Positions 18,658-26,078 of a DNA stretch of 64,000 bases are shown here, piece after piece (position 1 is the stretch's first letter; the number at the start of each line of letters is the position of its first letter). The stretch spans positions 93,958-157,957 of the forward strand of contig CALADQ010000007.1 in NCBI GenBank assembly GCA_937890765.1, read 5' to 3'. Under the pieces are notes generated by a model. It had not been told where the DNA came from. It did not search any database and saw nothing but the letters and a program-made list of their open reading frames with translations. The position numbers were made by a program, and so were the translations under genes. The stretch comes from an uncultured Candidatus Neoarthromitus sp. (GTDB taxonomy: Bacteria > Bacillota > Clostridia > Clostridiales > Clostridiaceae).

Positions 18658-19389
18658 ATGCGTATATTTAGAAAATTTAATAAATTATTTTGTGGTATTT
18701 CATTGCTTTTGATTTTACAAATATTTTTTGCAATTAGTATTAATATGAGAGCAAATTCTATAACAAGTAAAGCTGTCTCGAATAGATATTTTGAAGATAA
18801 ATTTGAGATAAGTATTCCAGCGCTTCCGACATTTTATGATAATGTTTTTATAAATTTAGATGATGTTAGAGTTGATATAAAAAATGGAGTTTTGATAATA
18901 AAAGATTTGGCACCCGACCAAGTTTATAATGATGTAAAAGTAACTTTCACTGACAATGTTGGACGAAAATATGAGTTAGAATTTGATAACGTCATAACTT
19001 CGCTTCCTGTTAAATCTGAAAATAAATTTGTTTATGACGTTTATGAAAATGGTTTAGGAAGAAAACCAGACCATAATGGATTTAAATTTTGGCATGGCAG
19101 ACTTAAAAATTTAGAAATTACAGCTTCCGAGTTTGTTAACGAAATAATTTCATCAAATGAATTTAATTCAATTTATAAAGATATTGATGAAAAAATTAAC
19201 GCTCTTTATAAAACAATTGTTGGAAGAGAGCCAGATGAAGAAGGATTTTTATATTGGGTATCTGAATTTAATTTTATAATTGATGAAGAAGATTTAAGTT
19301 TTGGACAAGCTATAAACCGATTGAGCAATAGAATGATTTCAGAAGGTGAATTCAAAAATTTAGTTAATGAAGCTGGATTTTTGATTTAG
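18658..19389 (+). CDS. Small secreted DUF4214 protein
   Basis: 243 residues from the ATG at 18658, chosen because ACAAGGAGC lies upstream; the ATG at 18610 has no site. A signal peptide with Arg/Lys start (MRIFRKFNKLFCGISLLLIL) is followed by a small beta domain (about 40-115) holding IIKDLAPDQVYNDVKVTF, and then two DUF4214-type repeats, GRKPDHNGFKFWHGRL and GREPDEEGFLYWVSEF. The same beta-domain plus DUF4214 ending occurs at the C-termini of the two giant proteins at 44105 and 48699, so this is a miniature version without the long repeat arm. DUF4214 is found in exported bacterial proteins; its function is not established. No wall anchor is seen. Confidence 0.75.
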   Translation: MRIFRKFNKLFCGISLLLILQIFFAISINMRANSITSKAVSNRYFEDKFEISIPALPTFYDNVFINLDDVRVDIKNGVLIIKDLAPDQVYNDVKVTFTDNVGRKYELEFDNVITSLPVKSENKFVYDVYENGLGRKPDHNGFKFWHGRLKNLEITASEFVNEIISSNEFNSIYKDIDEKINALYKTIVGREPDEEGFLYWVSEFNFIIDEEDLSFGQAINRLSNRMISEGEFKNLVNEAGFLI

Positions 19390-19398
19390 ATAAAAAAC

Positions 19399-19436
19399 AA
19401 AATACTTCTAGGATTTCCTAGAAGTATTTTTCATTT
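19399..19436. terminator. Bidirectional terminator between convergent genes
   Basis: A perfect 14-bp stem AAAATACTTCTAGG (19399-19412) / CCTAGAAGTATTTT (19417-19430) with a 4-nt loop lies between the DUF4214 gene and the lipoprotein gene. Confidence 0.92.
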
Positions 19437-19437
19437 T

Positions 19438-20529
19438 TTAAAATAATTTTATTGAAAATTCATCGCTTTCATTTCCAAATAAATCTTGAACTTTGATTGT
19501 TAAGTCAATCGAATCTTTGAATTCTATGATTGAATTTTTGTTGAGATTTGCAAATTCGCCATTATCAATTTTGTACAAAATATTTTTTATAGTATCGTGA
19601 TTTTTTAAATTTAAATTAACTTGAATTATAGAATCGTTAACAGAAATTGTGGGAGTTGAAGGTTTATTTAGCAAATCAGATAAAGCACTTATTAAAAAGT
19701 TAGCGCATTTTGTTAAATCTCCAACGTTTGTTTCAGAAATAATTTTTATAAACCCAATGTTGTTCAAACTCAAATTTTTAAAATTATCTTTATTTGTAAT
19801 CTCAGATAAATTTACAAAATTAAGAGCGTTAAATTTCACAAACTCGTCTAAAAATTTTGAAATTTCATTTTCATAAGAAAGATTCAAAACATTCACTTTA
19901 TTCAATGTGTTTTCAAATTGCAAATCGATTATTCCCAACAAATTTAAATCCAATAAATCATTTATGTTTGAGTCTACAGAGTTAACAACATTCAATGAAT
20001 TGTTTATGAACAAGATTGATAAATCAAATTGCTTATCAAAATTTTCAAACAATCTCAAAATCTCAAATACCATTGAAATATTTTTAGAGTTAAATTCATT
20101 TGTGGAAGTAAAGTAACTTGTGGTTAATAAAAGAGTTTTAGTATCTGAAGTTCTAAACTCGGAGCGTTTAGTGAACAATAAATTTTTGTCTTTTTGAGAT
20201 TGACTTTCGTTGTACAAAATATTTTCATTGAATCCAATGTTGTCTAACGTATAAATAATTTTTTCATTTAATGATTCTATGAATTCTTCATTTGACTTTG
20301 AGTCATCAAATATTTTTTGAAGTTCGGACGATTGAGAATTTATATTTGAAATCTCGAAAGTTGAATTGTTAATCGTCAAATTCTGACTATCTTTTTCAAT
20401 TTCCACGTTAACTTTGAAAGTTTTTGTTAATGATATGTTTGAGTAATAGTTATTTGATAAAGTAAGTTGTGAGCATGATGTAAATGAAAATAATATTAAA
20501 AACGTAAACAAGAAAAGTTTTAATTTCAT
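19438..20529 (-). CDS. Lipoprotein, possibly a degenerate M28-like peptidase fold
   Basis: 363 residues from the ATG at 20529-20527, which has GAGGATTTTCG directly upstream; a longer frame to 20577 lacks such a site. The N-terminus MKLKLFLFTFLILFSFTSC is a lipoprotein signal with the lipobox Cys at residue 19. The middle (KTLLLTTSYFTSTNEFN, then ISMVFEILRLFENFDKQF and DLSILFIN) resembles the core of M28 aminopeptidases, where the first strand ends in the zinc His-x-Asp and the helix follows D-N-A-S-G. Those ligands are absent here. The last 80 residues look like an Ig-like domain. The peptidase relation is a weak inference. Confidence 0.5.
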   Translation of the reverse strand: MKLKLFLFTFLILFSFTSCSQLTLSNNYYSNISLTKTFKVNVEIEKDSQNLTINNSTFEISNINSQSSELQKIFDDSKSNEEFIESLNEKIIYTLDNIGFNENILYNESQSQKDKNLLFTKRSEFRTSDTKTLLLTTSYFTSTNEFNSKNISMVFEILRLFENFDKQFDLSILFINNSLNVVNSVDSNINDLLDLNLLGIIDLQFENTLNKVNVLNLSYENEISKFLDEFVKFNALNFVNLSEITNKDNFKNLSLNNIGFIKIISETNVGDLTKCANFLISALSDLLNKPSTPTISVNDSIIQVNLNLKNHDTIKNILYKIDNGEFANLNKNSIIEFKDSIDLTIKVQDLFGNESDEFSIKLF

Positions 20530-20557
20530 CGAAAATCCTCGCGCATAAATTATAATT

Positions 20558-20833
20558 TTAAATTTGTGTGTCATCATCAGAAATATTTTTCAAATAATCT
20601 AATTTTTCATCTATAGAATCTAGAAGCGTGTCTTTATTTTGATTTAAATTTTTTGTTGAAATATTATTAATGTCAAGAATTTTTCTAATTTCCATCAATT
20701 CATCATCAATCTTTTTCAAATCTATTTCGTTGATATTTTTATTAAAATTTTCCATAAACTTATTTATATTTGTTATCTTAGGATAAATTTTATTTATAGC
20801 CGAACTTAAATCTACGATGCAACGTATATCCAT
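20558..20833 (-). CDS. Small helical protein of unknown function
   Basis: 91 residues, predicted all-helical, rich in Asn, Lys, Asp and Ile with heptad-like spacing (KIDDELMEIRKILDINN and LDSIDEKLDYLKNIS). AGAAAGGATT precedes the ATG. It lies 28 bp upstream of the lipoprotein gene on the same strand, so both are probably co-transcribed. It has no signal peptide. I do not recognise a family. Confidence 0.5.
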   Translation of the reverse strand: MDIRCIVDLSSAINKIYPKITNINKFMENFNKNINEIDLKKIDDELMEIRKILDINNISTKNLNQNKDTLLDSIDEKLDYLKNISDDDTQI

Positions 20834-20981
20834 TAAGAATCCTTTCTGAAAATTAATTATATCAAAAATATATTTTATTTTATATGTATGTTAATAAATT
20901 TATTAGTATATTAGATTACATTTTTTAATTTTAAGATAATAAAATAAAAAGTAAGATCAAATTTTTATTTTGGAGGTATTG

Positions 20982-21917
20982 TTGAATACTATAAAAATAA
21001 AATTATTAAATTTAATTTTGTTGATAGATTTTATTATTTACATTTTTACAAATTTGATAATTTACAAATTTAATTTATTCACTTCATATTCAATTTTAAT
21101 ATTATGTACACGGGATATAATTATTTTTTTGTTTTCAACGATTTTATACATATATTTTTGTAATTCGAAAGTAAGTTCTATGATATTGTTTCCAAAAATA
21201 AACAATAAAATTATTAAAAATTCAATAATAATAGGGATAGCATTTTATTTTGTTGCCAATGGTGCAAATTTGCTGTTTACTAGAATTTTTAAATTTACAA
21301 TGAAAAGTACAATTTACCTAAACAATGTTTATGATTTGTACAATTTTGGATTTAGTTTCTTCATTTATATATTTGTGTATACGGTATTTACAGAAATGTT
21401 TTTTAGAGTGATATTAAGTGACGCGTTTAAAAATTTTTCATACAAATTTAGAATAGTTGTCCCTTCATTTTTGTTTTCAATATTCTTTTTTGGATTATCT
21501 CAATGGTTTTATGGATTTGTTATTGGAATGTTGCTAATGTTATTTTTTGATGAGGTGAAAAACATTACGTCAGTTATCATTGTGAGTTTAACGATTAATA
21601 TTTTAAATTATTCTTTAAGATTGTTTGGCAAAAAATTTTTAAGTGCAAGTATTCCAAGAATAGTAAGTTCAACTCGAGGAGATATTTTTATAGAATTTTT
21701 ACTTCCAGTTATAATAATCTTATCTGGATTATTCGTTTGTTCTATTTTTCAAGATAAAATGAAATCGAAATCGAAACCATCTGAAACAAAAAAATTAAGT
21801 AATGTAACGCAATTGGAATTTAAAAACGATTCTAGTGATATTTTTGATAAATATTTTGTTTTATTTATAATAACTGCATTGTTAATGACATTTGTGAGTT
21901 ATACATTTTTAGGATAA
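20982..21917 (+). CDS. Polytopic membrane protein resembling CPBP intramembrane proteases, motifs altered
   Basis: 311 residues with about eight hydrophobic segments. TTG at 20982 is chosen as start, 5 nt after GGAGG; TTG at 20979 is nearly as good. Around residues 134-141 the segment VFTEMFFRVIL matches the CPBP motif EExxxR, except that the first Glu is Thr. The following helix (FLFSIFFFGLSQW) aligns with the FxxxH motif but lacks the His. A third region (SLTINILNYS) keeps only the Asn of HxxxN. CPBP proteins are membrane proteases of the Rce1 type. This one may be inactive or may only resemble the family. Confidence 0.5.
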   Translation: MNTIKIKLLNLILLIDFIIYIFTNLIIYKFNLFTSYSILILCTRDIIIFLFSTILYIYFCNSKVSSMILFPKINNKIIKNSIIIGIAFYFVANGANLLFTRIFKFTMKSTIYLNNVYDLYNFGFSFFIYIFVYTVFTEMFFRVILSDAFKNFSYKFRIVVPSFLFSIFFFGLSQWFYGFVIGMLLMLFFDEVKNITSVIIVSLTINILNYSLRLFGKKFLSASIPRIVSSTRGDIFIEFLLPVIIILSGLFVCSIFQDKMKSKSKPSETKKLSNVTQLEFKNDSSDIFDKYFVLFIITALLMTFVSYTFLG

Positions 21918-22003
21918 GTTTGCAAAAAAACATTTAAATTTGTAACATTTTAAAAATTCTCTGAGTATATTAAAATGCAAAGTGTTTAAAGGAGAATGAT
22001 TAT

Positions 22004-22237
22004 ATGTTCAAAAACAGACTTAGGAATTATGGATTATGGGTATCAATTGCAGCTCTTATTCCTCTTGTATTATCAGCTTTTGGAATAAAAATAATTGACG
22101 AAGCGAAATATTCAGAATTAATAAATGCTTTATTAGCAGTATTGGTTGGATTAGGTTTAATAAATAACCCAGATACTCAAAATAGATGGTTTAAAGACGA
22201 TGCTCAAAAGGTTGAACAAATTGAACAAAAAAATTAA
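22004..22237 (+). CDS. phi LC3-family holin, orphan
   Basis: 77 residues matching the phi LC3 holin pattern: LRNYGLWVSIAALIPLVL as first membrane segment, ELINALLAVLVGLGLINNP as second, and a charged tail with GRWF-like NRWFKDD. Holins form membrane lesions that let lysins reach the wall. AAAGGAGAATGATT precedes the ATG, and a terminator follows, so it is a stand-alone gene with no phage lysin or structural gene nearby. A domesticated role, for instance protein release or death during sporulation, is possible but not shown. Confidence 0.85.
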   Translation: MFKNRLRNYGLWVSIAALIPLVLSAFGIKIIDEAKYSELINALLAVLVGLGLINNPDTQNRWFKDDAQKVEQIEQKN

Positions 22238-22249
22238 TATAAATATTTT

Positions 22250-22280
22250 AAGCGATGAATTTAATTCATCGCTTTTTATT
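22250..22280 (+). terminator. Terminator after the holin gene
   Basis: Stem AAGCGATGAAT (22250-22260) / ATTCATCGCTT (22264-22274), followed by TTTATTTTTG. Confidence 0.88.
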
Positions 22281-22343
22281 TTTGTATATTACACTTGATT
22301 ATTTGAAAAAATAAATTCTATATAAATAATTTTAGAGGATAAA

Positions 22344-22733
22344 ATGTTTAAAAAATCAATAATTAGGTTTATTACAATATTGATAATGTATTTTAATTTT
22401 TTTAGCGCACATCATTGTTATTCTTTAGGTGAAGTTAATAAAGATAGATTGGAAAAATATTGGTGGGGTTATAGAAGGTACATAAGCAACGAACAGGTTT
22501 CAAAATTTGCAAGTGAATTTGATTCAATAGCAGCAGAGTTAAGTTTATTTGGAGGATTGTGTGTCCCAGTTAGTTTTGTGAATCCAGTTGCAGGAGTTTT
22601 AGCAAGTGGAGTTTTGGAAATATATTCGTCGTATTATTGGTTTATTTCTACAAATATTGTTAAACTTAATAGAGGCAAGGGCGTAATTGTAGATTTTACT
22701 AAGGGAATTATATTTAACATAAAACCAATATAA
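22344..22733 (+). CDS. Small secreted protein with WWGYRRY motif, function unknown
   Basis: 129 residues. A signal peptide (MFKKSIIRFITILIMYFNFF, cleavage near SAHHCYS) is followed by a mature part of about 100 residues: EKYWWGYRRYISNEQ, a hydrophobic Gly/Ala-rich segment around residues 65-95, and a C-terminal NRGKGVIVDFTKGIIFNIK. I recall similar uncharacterised secreted proteins in other Firmicutes with the same W-G-x-R-x-Y start and G-K-G-V-I-V-D end, which would suggest an antimicrobial-peptide-like or membrane-active role, but no function is established. TTAGAGGATAAA precedes the ATG. It is a single gene. Confidence 0.55.
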   Translation: MFKKSIIRFITILIMYFNFFSAHHCYSLGEVNKDRLEKYWWGYRRYISNEQVSKFASEFDSIAAELSLFGGLCVPVSFVNPVAGVLASGVLEIYSSYYWFISTNIVKLNRGKGVIVDFTKGIIFNIKPI

Positions 22734-22741
22734 AAAACAAG

Positions 22742-22780
22742 AAGAAGGATGTGATTTTAGAATCAAATCCTTCTTTTAAT
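22742..22780. terminator. Bidirectional terminator between the small secreted protein and dapB
   Basis: AAGAAGGAT (22742-22750) pairs with ATCCTTCTT (22767-22775), extended by TGATT / AATCA inside after one mismatch, with T-runs on both sides. Confidence 0.88.
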
Positions 22781-23545
22781 TTACATATTTAGCATTGAAT
22801 TCATGTTGTAGAGATTAGGTTCTTTTCCGTAGAGATATAGAGCGGCAGTTAAAGCTCCTTGTGCAAAAACATCTCTTGAAAGTGCAGTGTGTTTCAATTC
22901 TATTATTTCGTTATTTCCTGAAAACATAATTTCATGTTCGCCAATAATATTTCCACCTCTTATTGAATGAACTCCAATTTCTTTTTTGTAGCGCTTTTTT
23001 TCGCCACTTCGTCCGTAAGTGAAAGTTACATCTTCATTCAAAATATTTTTTGCGTAATTTTCTATTGTGTTCATTAACATTATGGCAGTTCCACTTGGTG
23101 AATCTAATTTTTGGTTGTGATGTTTTTCTATAACTTCTATGTCATAATCTTTGTACAGAGATTTAAGTCCTTTTTGCAACAATATTTGAAGAACATTTAT
23201 GCCGATGCTCATATTGTAAGACATGAATATTGGAATTTTTTTAGTGCTTTCACTTATTTCTTTAATTTGCTCTGGGGAGTGTCCGGTTGTGCATAAAACT
23301 ATTCCAATATTTTTTTTAGTTGCAAATTCCAATAGAGAATTTAAAGAATTGGGATGAGTGAAATCTATAATTATATCAATTTCTTCTGTAACATCATTAA
23401 TATTTGTGTAAGTTTTTGTTTTTGAGTTTTCAATTATTTTGTGGTCAACTCCGCAAACTATTTTTAAATTTTCATATTGGAGACTTAGGTTTTCAATAGC
23501 TTTTCCCATTCGTCCGTTTATACCATTTAAAAGAATCTTTACCAT
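22781..23545 (-). CDS. dapB: 4-hydroxy-tetrahydrodipicolinate reductase
   Basis: 254 residues. The NAD(P)-binding loop is NGINGRMGKAI near residue 7-17, and the catalytic and substrate-binding block is EKHHNQKLDSPSGTA at 140-154. It reduces the DapA product to tetrahydrodipicolinate on the way to meso-diaminopimelate and lysine; DapA's product is also the precursor of spore dipicolinate. It lies 18 bp downstream of dapA with TTAGGAGGAAAAC before the ATG, as third gene of asd-dapA-dapB. Confidence 0.96.
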   Translation of the reverse strand: MVKILLNGINGRMGKAIENLSLQYENLKIVCGVDHKIIENSKTKTYTNINDVTEEIDIIIDFTHPNSLNSLLEFATKKNIGIVLCTTGHSPEQIKEISESTKKIPIFMSYNMSIGINVLQILLQKGLKSLYKDYDIEVIEKHHNQKLDSPSGTAIMLMNTIENYAKNILNEDVTFTYGRSGEKKRYKKEIGVHSIRGGNIIGEHEIMFSGNNEIIELKHTALSRDVFAQGALTAALYLYGKEPNLYNMNSMLNM

Positions 23546-23563
23546 GTTTTCCTCCTAAAGTCT

Positions 23564-24454
23564 TTAAATCAAACCAACTTTTTTCATTTCAATTTTTAGT
23601 TTGTTTAAATTAGATTCTTCCATATTAGTCAATGGAAGTCTTAAGTTTCCAACATTTTTATTCATCAAATTCAAAGAAGTTTTAACAGGAATAGGATTTG
23701 TTTCAATGAAAAGAGTGTTAATTAAATTCAAATATTTAAGTTGAATGTCCAATGATTTTTGAGTGTTTCCATTAATGTATTCGTGTACGATATCATGAAT
23801 TTCATTTGGGATTATGTTTGCGGCTACTGAAACAACTCCTTTTGCTCCTATGCTCATTAAAGCAACTATTTGGTCATCGTTACCTGAGTATAAATCAATT
23901 TGTGGACAAAGTTTTCTGTAAAGAATAGCTTGAGAAATATTTCCTGAAGCTTCTTTTATTGAGGTTATATTTTTAAGTTCTGAAAGTTTTAACAAATCTT
24001 CAGGAGTTATATTCATGCCAGTTCGTGATGGAACATTGTATGCCATTATTGGAATATTCACATTGTCATTTACGATTTTGAAATGTTCGAATAATCCTTT
24101 TTTTGAAGTTTTGTTATAGTATGGCGTGATAACTAAAAGCCCATCAGCCCCAACCTTTTCCGCAAATTTTGAGAATTCCAAAGTCTTTAATGTGTTATTA
24201 GTTCCAACTCCTGCAATTACAGGAATTCTTTTATTTATAATTTCAACAGTTGTTTGAATTGCTTTCCTTTTTTCTTCGCACTTCATCGTTGAACCTTCAC
24301 CAGTTGTACCACAAATTATAATTGCGTCGGTGTTGTTTTCAACATGAAAGTTTAACAATTCTTCCAATTTGTCAAAATCTACTTGCCTATTGTTTATGTC
24401 AATATCTTTAAATGGAGTAACTATAGCAACCCCAGATCCAATAAATAAACTCAT
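23564..24454 (-). CDS. dapA: 4-hydroxy-tetrahydrodipicolinate synthase
   Basis: 296 residues, a class I aldolase TIM barrel. Active-site residues are visible: GTTGEGST (Thr/Thr near 50-51), the Tyr pair in ITPYYNKTSKKG at 112-113, Tyr139 in AYNVPSRTG, and the Schiff-base Lys167 in SIKEASGN. It condenses pyruvate with aspartate semialdehyde. The ATG follows the asd stop codon directly, so translation is probably coupled. A possible dihydropicolinate or N-acetylneuraminate lyase function is less likely given asd and dapB beside it. Confidence 0.96.
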   Translation of the reverse strand: MSLFIGSGVAIVTPFKDIDINNRQVDFDKLEELLNFHVENNTDAIIICGTTGEGSTMKCEEKRKAIQTTVEIINKRIPVIAGVGTNNTLKTLEFSKFAEKVGADGLLVITPYYNKTSKKGLFEHFKIVNDNVNIPIMAYNVPSRTGMNITPEDLLKLSELKNITSIKEASGNISQAILYRKLCPQIDLYSGNDDQIVALMSIGAKGVVSVAANIIPNEIHDIVHEYINGNTQKSLDIQLKYLNLINTLFIETNPIPVKTSLNLMNKNVGNLRLPLTNMEESNLNKLKIEMKKVGLI

Positions 24455-25450
24455 TTAATTTTCTCCTTTATTTTTGATAATATATTCAGCAATTTGAACA
24501 GCATTAAGTGCAGCACCTTTCAATATGTTGTCAGAAACTACCCACATATTAATTGCGTTTTTGCACGATTCATCTAGTCGAATTCTACCAACGTAGACAT
24601 CATCTTTTCCAGAAATATATAGTGGCATTGGATAAGAATTATTTTTTGTATCGTCAATCACAGAAAGTCCATTAAAATTTTTAAGAGCGTCGAAAATTTC
24701 ATCGAGGTTTATTTCATTTTCGAATTCAACATTTATACTTTCGCTGTGTCCATTTTCCACTGGAACTCTAACGCAAGTAGCCGTTACATTTATTGAAGAA
24801 TCTTTTAGAATTTTTTTTGTTTCATTAATCATCTTCATTTCTTCTTTTGTATATCCATTGTCCAAAAACAAATCTATTTGTGGTATCAAATTTCCCTTAA
24901 TTAAGTATTGAAACTTTTTAAGGTTTTTTTCATCTTCAACATTTAAATCTAAAACTCCATAATTTCCAGCACCTGAAACAGCTTGATAAGTTGAATAAAT
25001 TATTCGTTTTATTTTAAATTTATCGTGAAGTGGTTTAAGTGCAACGACTGCTTGTATTGTTGAACAATTTGGATTTGCAATTATTCCATTGTTAATTAAT
25101 GAATCTTTTCCATTAACTTCAGGAACAATTAAAGGAACATCGTTATTCATTCTAAAAGTGCTAGAATTGTCAATGACAATTGTATTTTTTTTTGCGAACA
25201 TGGGAGAGAATTTAGAACTTGCATCTCCGCCAGCTGAAAAAAATGCGAAGTTGATATTGTCAATTATGTTTTCTTGATTTAATTCAATTACTTTTAAATT
25301 TTCGTTTTTAAATCTTAAAGTTTTTCCAGCAGATTTTTTAGAAGCGTAAAGATAAAGATTCTTTATAGGAAAATTTCTCTTTTCGAGAATTTGGAGAAAA
25401 GTTCGTCCAACTTTTCCTGTCGCTCCAACAATAGCCACGTTATATTTCAT
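24455..25450 (-). CDS. asd: Aspartate-semialdehyde dehydrogenase
   Basis: 331 residues with NADP loop GATGKVGRTFL (9-19), catalytic Cys129 in ANPNCSTIQ and His235 in VENGHSESIN. It makes aspartate semialdehyde from aspartyl phosphate. CTTGGAGGTTATTCA precedes the ATG. It is the first gene of asd-dapA-dapB. The 170-bp leader shared with the divergent spore-protein gene has no recognisable lysine riboswitch. Aspartokinase is not in the window. Confidence 0.96.
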   Translation of the reverse strand: MKYNVAIVGATGKVGRTFLQILEKRNFPIKNLYLYASKKSAGKTLRFKNENLKVIELNQENIIDNINFAFFSAGGDASSKFSPMFAKKNTIVIDNSSTFRMNNDVPLIVPEVNGKDSLINNGIIANPNCSTIQAVVALKPLHDKFKIKRIIYSTYQAVSGAGNYGVLDLNVEDEKNLKKFQYLIKGNLIPQIDLFLDNGYTKEEMKMINETKKILKDSSINVTATCVRVPVENGHSESINVEFENEINLDEIFDALKNFNGLSVIDDTKNNSYPMPLYISGKDDVYVGRIRLDESCKNAINMWVVSDNILKGAALNAVQIAEYIIKNKGEN

Positions 25451-25550
25451 TGAATAACCTCCAAGGTGTTTTTATACATATTTTATTATATATAAATGAA
25501 TTTAATAAGAATAGTATAAACGTCAATAAATTATTATTTTATTCAAAAAT

Positions 25551-25580
25551 GTATATTTATATGGGTTATTGCTAAAAATA
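25551..25580 (+). promoter_or_regulatory. Possible forespore (SigG-like) promoter of the SASP gene
   Basis: GTATA (25551-25555), 17 nt, then TAAAAATA (25573-25580) loosely matches SigG promoters (GNATA / CANNATA). The gene is of the type that SigG controls. The match is weak in such AT-rich DNA. Confidence 0.3.
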
Positions 25581-25624
25581 TAAATATATAAATATATACT
25601 TTTGTGCTTAAGAGGTGATTTATT

Positions 25625-25885
25625 ATAGGTAACAGTGGTTCTTTAAAACGTGTAATCAAACAAAAATTAAAATCTAACAAGCAATTGACTGAACTCGAAC
25701 AACTAAGGGAAAATTTAAAATATGAAATTGCAGAAGAGCTTGGACTAAAAGATAAAGTTGATAAATATGGATGGAGTGGATTGACTTCTAGTGAAACTGG
25801 AAAAATTGGAGGGATAATGACAAAACGAAAAAAGGAATTAAATGTTCCAAAGAATATTGACATATTGAATCAGTCCAAAGAATAA
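25625..25885 (+). CDS. Alpha/beta-type small acid-soluble spore protein, probable ATA or ATT start
   Basis: 86 residues from the ATA at 25625. The SASP core is clear: LKYEIAEELGLKDKVDKYGW followed by SGLTSSETGKIGGIMTKRKK. The E-I-A-E segment fits the GPR protease cleavage site. These proteins coat and protect DNA in dormant spores and are amino-acid stores on germination. Start: the strong site AGAGGTGATT (25611-25620) is followed in frame only by TTT ATT ATA; the first canonical start codon is TTG at 25685, 65 nt further and without any ribosome site. The ATA (or the ATT at 25622) adds a basic N-terminal segment of about 20 residues. It is divergent from asd. Confidence 0.82.
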   Translation: MGNSGSLKRVIKQKLKSNKQLTELEQLRENLKYEIAEELGLKDKVDKYGWSGLTSSETGKIGGIMTKRKKELNVPKNIDILNQSKE

Positions 25886-25911
25886 AGTTTTTAGTAAAAA
25901 TAAAAAAAGAG

Positions 25912-25940
25912 TTGACAAATCAGCCAAAATTTTAGATAAT
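25912..25940 (+). promoter_or_regulatory. SigA-type promoter of the tRNA-Phe gene
   Basis: A perfect TTGACA (25912-25917) and GATAAT (25935-25940) are separated by 17 nt, about 30 nt upstream of the tRNA. Confidence 0.88.
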
Positions 25941-25972
25941 TTATCTTGTGTCACGTTTGTGAATTAAATTTT

Positions 25973-26048
<76 letters not shown>

Positions 26049-26051
26049 TAA

Positions 26052-26078
26052 AAAGGCAACGCTTAGTGCGTTGCCTTT
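26052..26078. terminator. Bidirectional terminator between tRNA-Phe and dxr
   Basis: A perfect 11-bp stem AAAGGCAACGC (26052-26062) / GCGTTGCCTTT (26068-26078). The dxr stop codon (26065-26063) lies in the 5-nt loop. Confidence 0.9.

Noticed and set aside
22004..22237. Prophage region around the holin
   Set aside because: No integrase, lysin, portal, terminase or tail gene, and no attachment-like repeats, occur within 20 kb on either side.
25451..25621. Lysine riboswitch upstream of asd
   Set aside because: The leader is very AT-rich and lacks the conserved helices and purine-rich junction of the lysine riboswitch on the minus strand.
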